From Streptomyces roseicoloratus (GTDB lineage Bacteria; Actinomycetota; Actinomycetes; Streptomycetales; Streptomycetaceae), in the NCBI RefSeq assembly GCF_004117935.1, contig NZ_SDOY01000062.1, forward strand, positions 1 through 64,000: a stretch of DNA of 64,000 nt. The letters are read 5' to 3'. Numbering within the stretch: position 1 is the first letter of the stretch; the number at the start of each line of letters is the position of its first letter. The translations under genes were made by a program, and so were the position numbers. The notes beneath the pieces are model-generated. The model ran no database searches. It had not been told where the DNA came from and worked only from the letters and a program-made list of their open reading frames with translations. Shown piece after piece: positions 62,971-64,000 of the stretch.

Positions 62971-63597
62971 TCAGCGGGCGGCGGCCCGGCGGAGCGGCTC
63001 GGGAGCGCCGCTCGCGATCCGCGGGACCAGCCGGTCCGGCTCGGGGTCCTCGCCCAGCGGCGTGGGCCGCGAGTCCGAACTCGGCCTGCGGCCGCCCCGG
63101 CCCTCGCCCAGCACCTGCCAGCCCGCGCCGGTCAGAGTGATGTACGCACCGCAGCGCAGCCCGTGGAGCGTGCAGGCGTCCCGCAGGCCCCACATCCAGG
63201 CGCCGTCCTCCTCGGTCCACCGCTCGTCGCCGTCACGGCAGTAGAGCAGCACGGCCGTACGCACCGGGGTCCGCCTGCGGAGGTCGTGCGGGATGACCCG
63301 GCGCAGGTGCGCGAGGAGCGCGTTGCGGAACTCCCAGCCGTCCGCGGGAGCGGGCCAGCGGGTGAAGGAGGCGCTGGCCGTGAGCCGTTCCTCGTGGTCG
63401 AGCACGGCGACGACGGCGGTCGACGGCGTGGGCCGGTGGCGTGAGTGCAGACCGCTGACGACCTCGCGGGGATTGCGCAGCAACGGGATCCCGGCCGAGG
63501 TCCACTCGGCCGGTTCGAGCATCCGAGCGAGGCGGCTGGCCGACCCGGACGACGAGTTGACCGGAGCGGTCGAGGGCGGAGCGAATCCGAGGGTCAC
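62971..63597 (-). CDS. Conserved hypothetical protein
   Basis: A 208-residue protein with no domain I can name. The middle (VVAVLDHEERLTASASFTRW, then FRNALLAHLRRVIPHDLRRR and TAVLLYCRDGD) looks like a compact alpha/beta fold, and the C-terminal 50 residues are polar and Pro/Arg-rich. The GTG at 63597 has GGGAGG three bases upstream, so it was preferred to 63729. It is divergent from the gene that starts at about 63929. Confidence 0.65.
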   Translation of the reverse strand: MTLGFAPPSTAPVNSSSGSASRLARMLEPAEWTSAGIPLLRNPREVVSGLHSRHRPTPSTAVVAVLDHEERLTASASFTRWPAPADGWEFRNALLAHLRRVIPHDLRRRTPVRTAVLLYCRDGDERWTEEDGAWMWGLRDACTLHGLRCGAYITLTGAGWQVLGEGRGGRRPSSDSRPTPLGEDPEPDRLVPRIASGAPEPLRRAAAR

Positions 63598-63928
63598 GAT
63601 CCTCCCTTCGGATACGCGCCCGCTCCGCGGGCAGGGTCGGATGAGGGCGCACCACGGCACGGTGAACGGACCACGTCGGCCGTGCGGGGTGGACTTCCAA
63701 TTGTTCCCTGGCCCGAGCACGGGCGGCAACGAGCAATTGGGGCTGCTGACCGGAATCCACCGGTATGACTCTCATATCCCTGCCCAGTTACTTACTGTTC
63801 ACGCGTTCGTCCGTGTACGGACAGGCAGCGCCGGCGTACGCCGGGTGGTGCGCGCCGTGTGCGCCGTTACGGGTGGTCACAGGGGGTGAGGTGGCCGACT
63901 GTCGGTGCCATCGGGTTGCATGGTGTGC
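63598..63928. other. Divergent intergenic region, no gene seen
   Basis: 331 bp between a divergent pair. It is less GC-rich than its surroundings around 63690-63800. CCAATTG at about 63697 and CAATTGG at about 63734 form a spaced inverted repeat. It probably holds both promoters; I cannot place hexamers with confidence. Confidence 0.5.
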
Positions 63929-64000
63929 ATGGAGAACCTGGACCGCCTCGACCACCCGAACGACCCGGATCTGCGAGCCGAGGCCGATGCCGTCCTCGCC
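63929..64000 (+). CDS. Partial gene, probably a RecQ-type DNA helicase
   Basis: Only the first 24 codons are in the window: MENLDRLDHPNDPDLRAEAD and so on. The acidic start followed by LRAEADAVLA resembles the N-terminus of the Streptomyces ATP-dependent helicase annotated as RecQ at this place in the S. coelicolor order, from memory. An in-frame ATG at 63920 is an alternative start. No helicase motif is reached before the window ends, so the call rests on synteny. Confidence 0.45.
   Translation, partial: MENLDRLDHPNDPDLRAEADAVLA

Overview
The window is chromosomal DNA of a high-GC actinomycete, almost certainly Streptomyces. The evidence is the very high G+C, the frequent GTG/TTG starts, the GC-skewed third codon positions and the gene set. 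The order recA-recX ... gluABCD/gluRK ... miaB ... miaA-dapF-rshA ... hflX ... siderophore genes ... dinG-lexA-nrdR-nrdJ ... rnhB matches, as far as I remember, the conserved core of S. coelicolor around SCO5765-SCO5815. I see no rRNA, tRNA, CRISPR array, insertion sequence or prophage.

Layout. 1-9.4 kb: an AraC regulator with an azlCD-type exporter, an alpha-toroid-like protein, DUF3046, an AI-2E family permease, a second-type cytochrome bd oxidase (cydA and an unusually short cydB) and a NarL-type two-component system. 9.4-11.3 kb: recA-recX behind an SOS box. 11.3-14.6 kb: a cysteine dioxygenase-rhodanese pair preceded by a tiny cysteine-rich leader ORF, then a flavin monooxygenase. 14.7-21.8 kb: the glutamate importer gluABCD, its divergent sensor-regulator pair gluR-gluK, and an orphan TAXI binding protein. 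22-29 kb: a four-carbon sugar-acid kinase, miaB, a LigB-like protein, an MT0933-like antitoxin homologue, an acidic repeat protein, miaA, a membrane protein and dapF. 29.6-35.2 kb: a RelA/SpoT homologue with a degraded synthetase centre, an M1 metallopeptidase and hflX. 35.4-38.0 kb: two tandem trypsin-like lipoproteins. 38.3-45.0 kb: a four-gene NRPS-independent (IucA/IucC) siderophore operon. 45.1-52.1 kb: dinG, lexA and nrdR-nrdJ with visible LexA and NrdR boxes. 52.3-64 kb: TerD-like protein, arylamine N-acetyltransferase, DUF4937 protein, a TetR/ABC-F resistance locus with a histidine phosphatase and an ADP-ribosylglycohydrolase, a DUF4173 membrane protein, rnhB, two conserved unknowns and the first codons of what is probably a recQ-type helicase.

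How it works together. Several genes belong to DNA repair and dNTP supply (recA, recX, dinG, lexA, nrdR, nrdJ, rnhB), with LexA and NrdR sites sharing one 549-bp control region. Others serve tRNA modification (miaA, miaB), cell-wall and lysine precursors (dapF), (p)ppGpp turnover (rshA) and nutrient sensing (gluRK). The accessory parts most worth attention are the leader ORF before cysteine dioxygenase, the siderophore operon (no visible decarboxylase, N-hydroxylase or iron box), the TetR/ABC-F locus with an in-frame TTA (bldA-type) codon, and a striking density of short tandem repeats in gene termini and intergenic gaps throughout the window.
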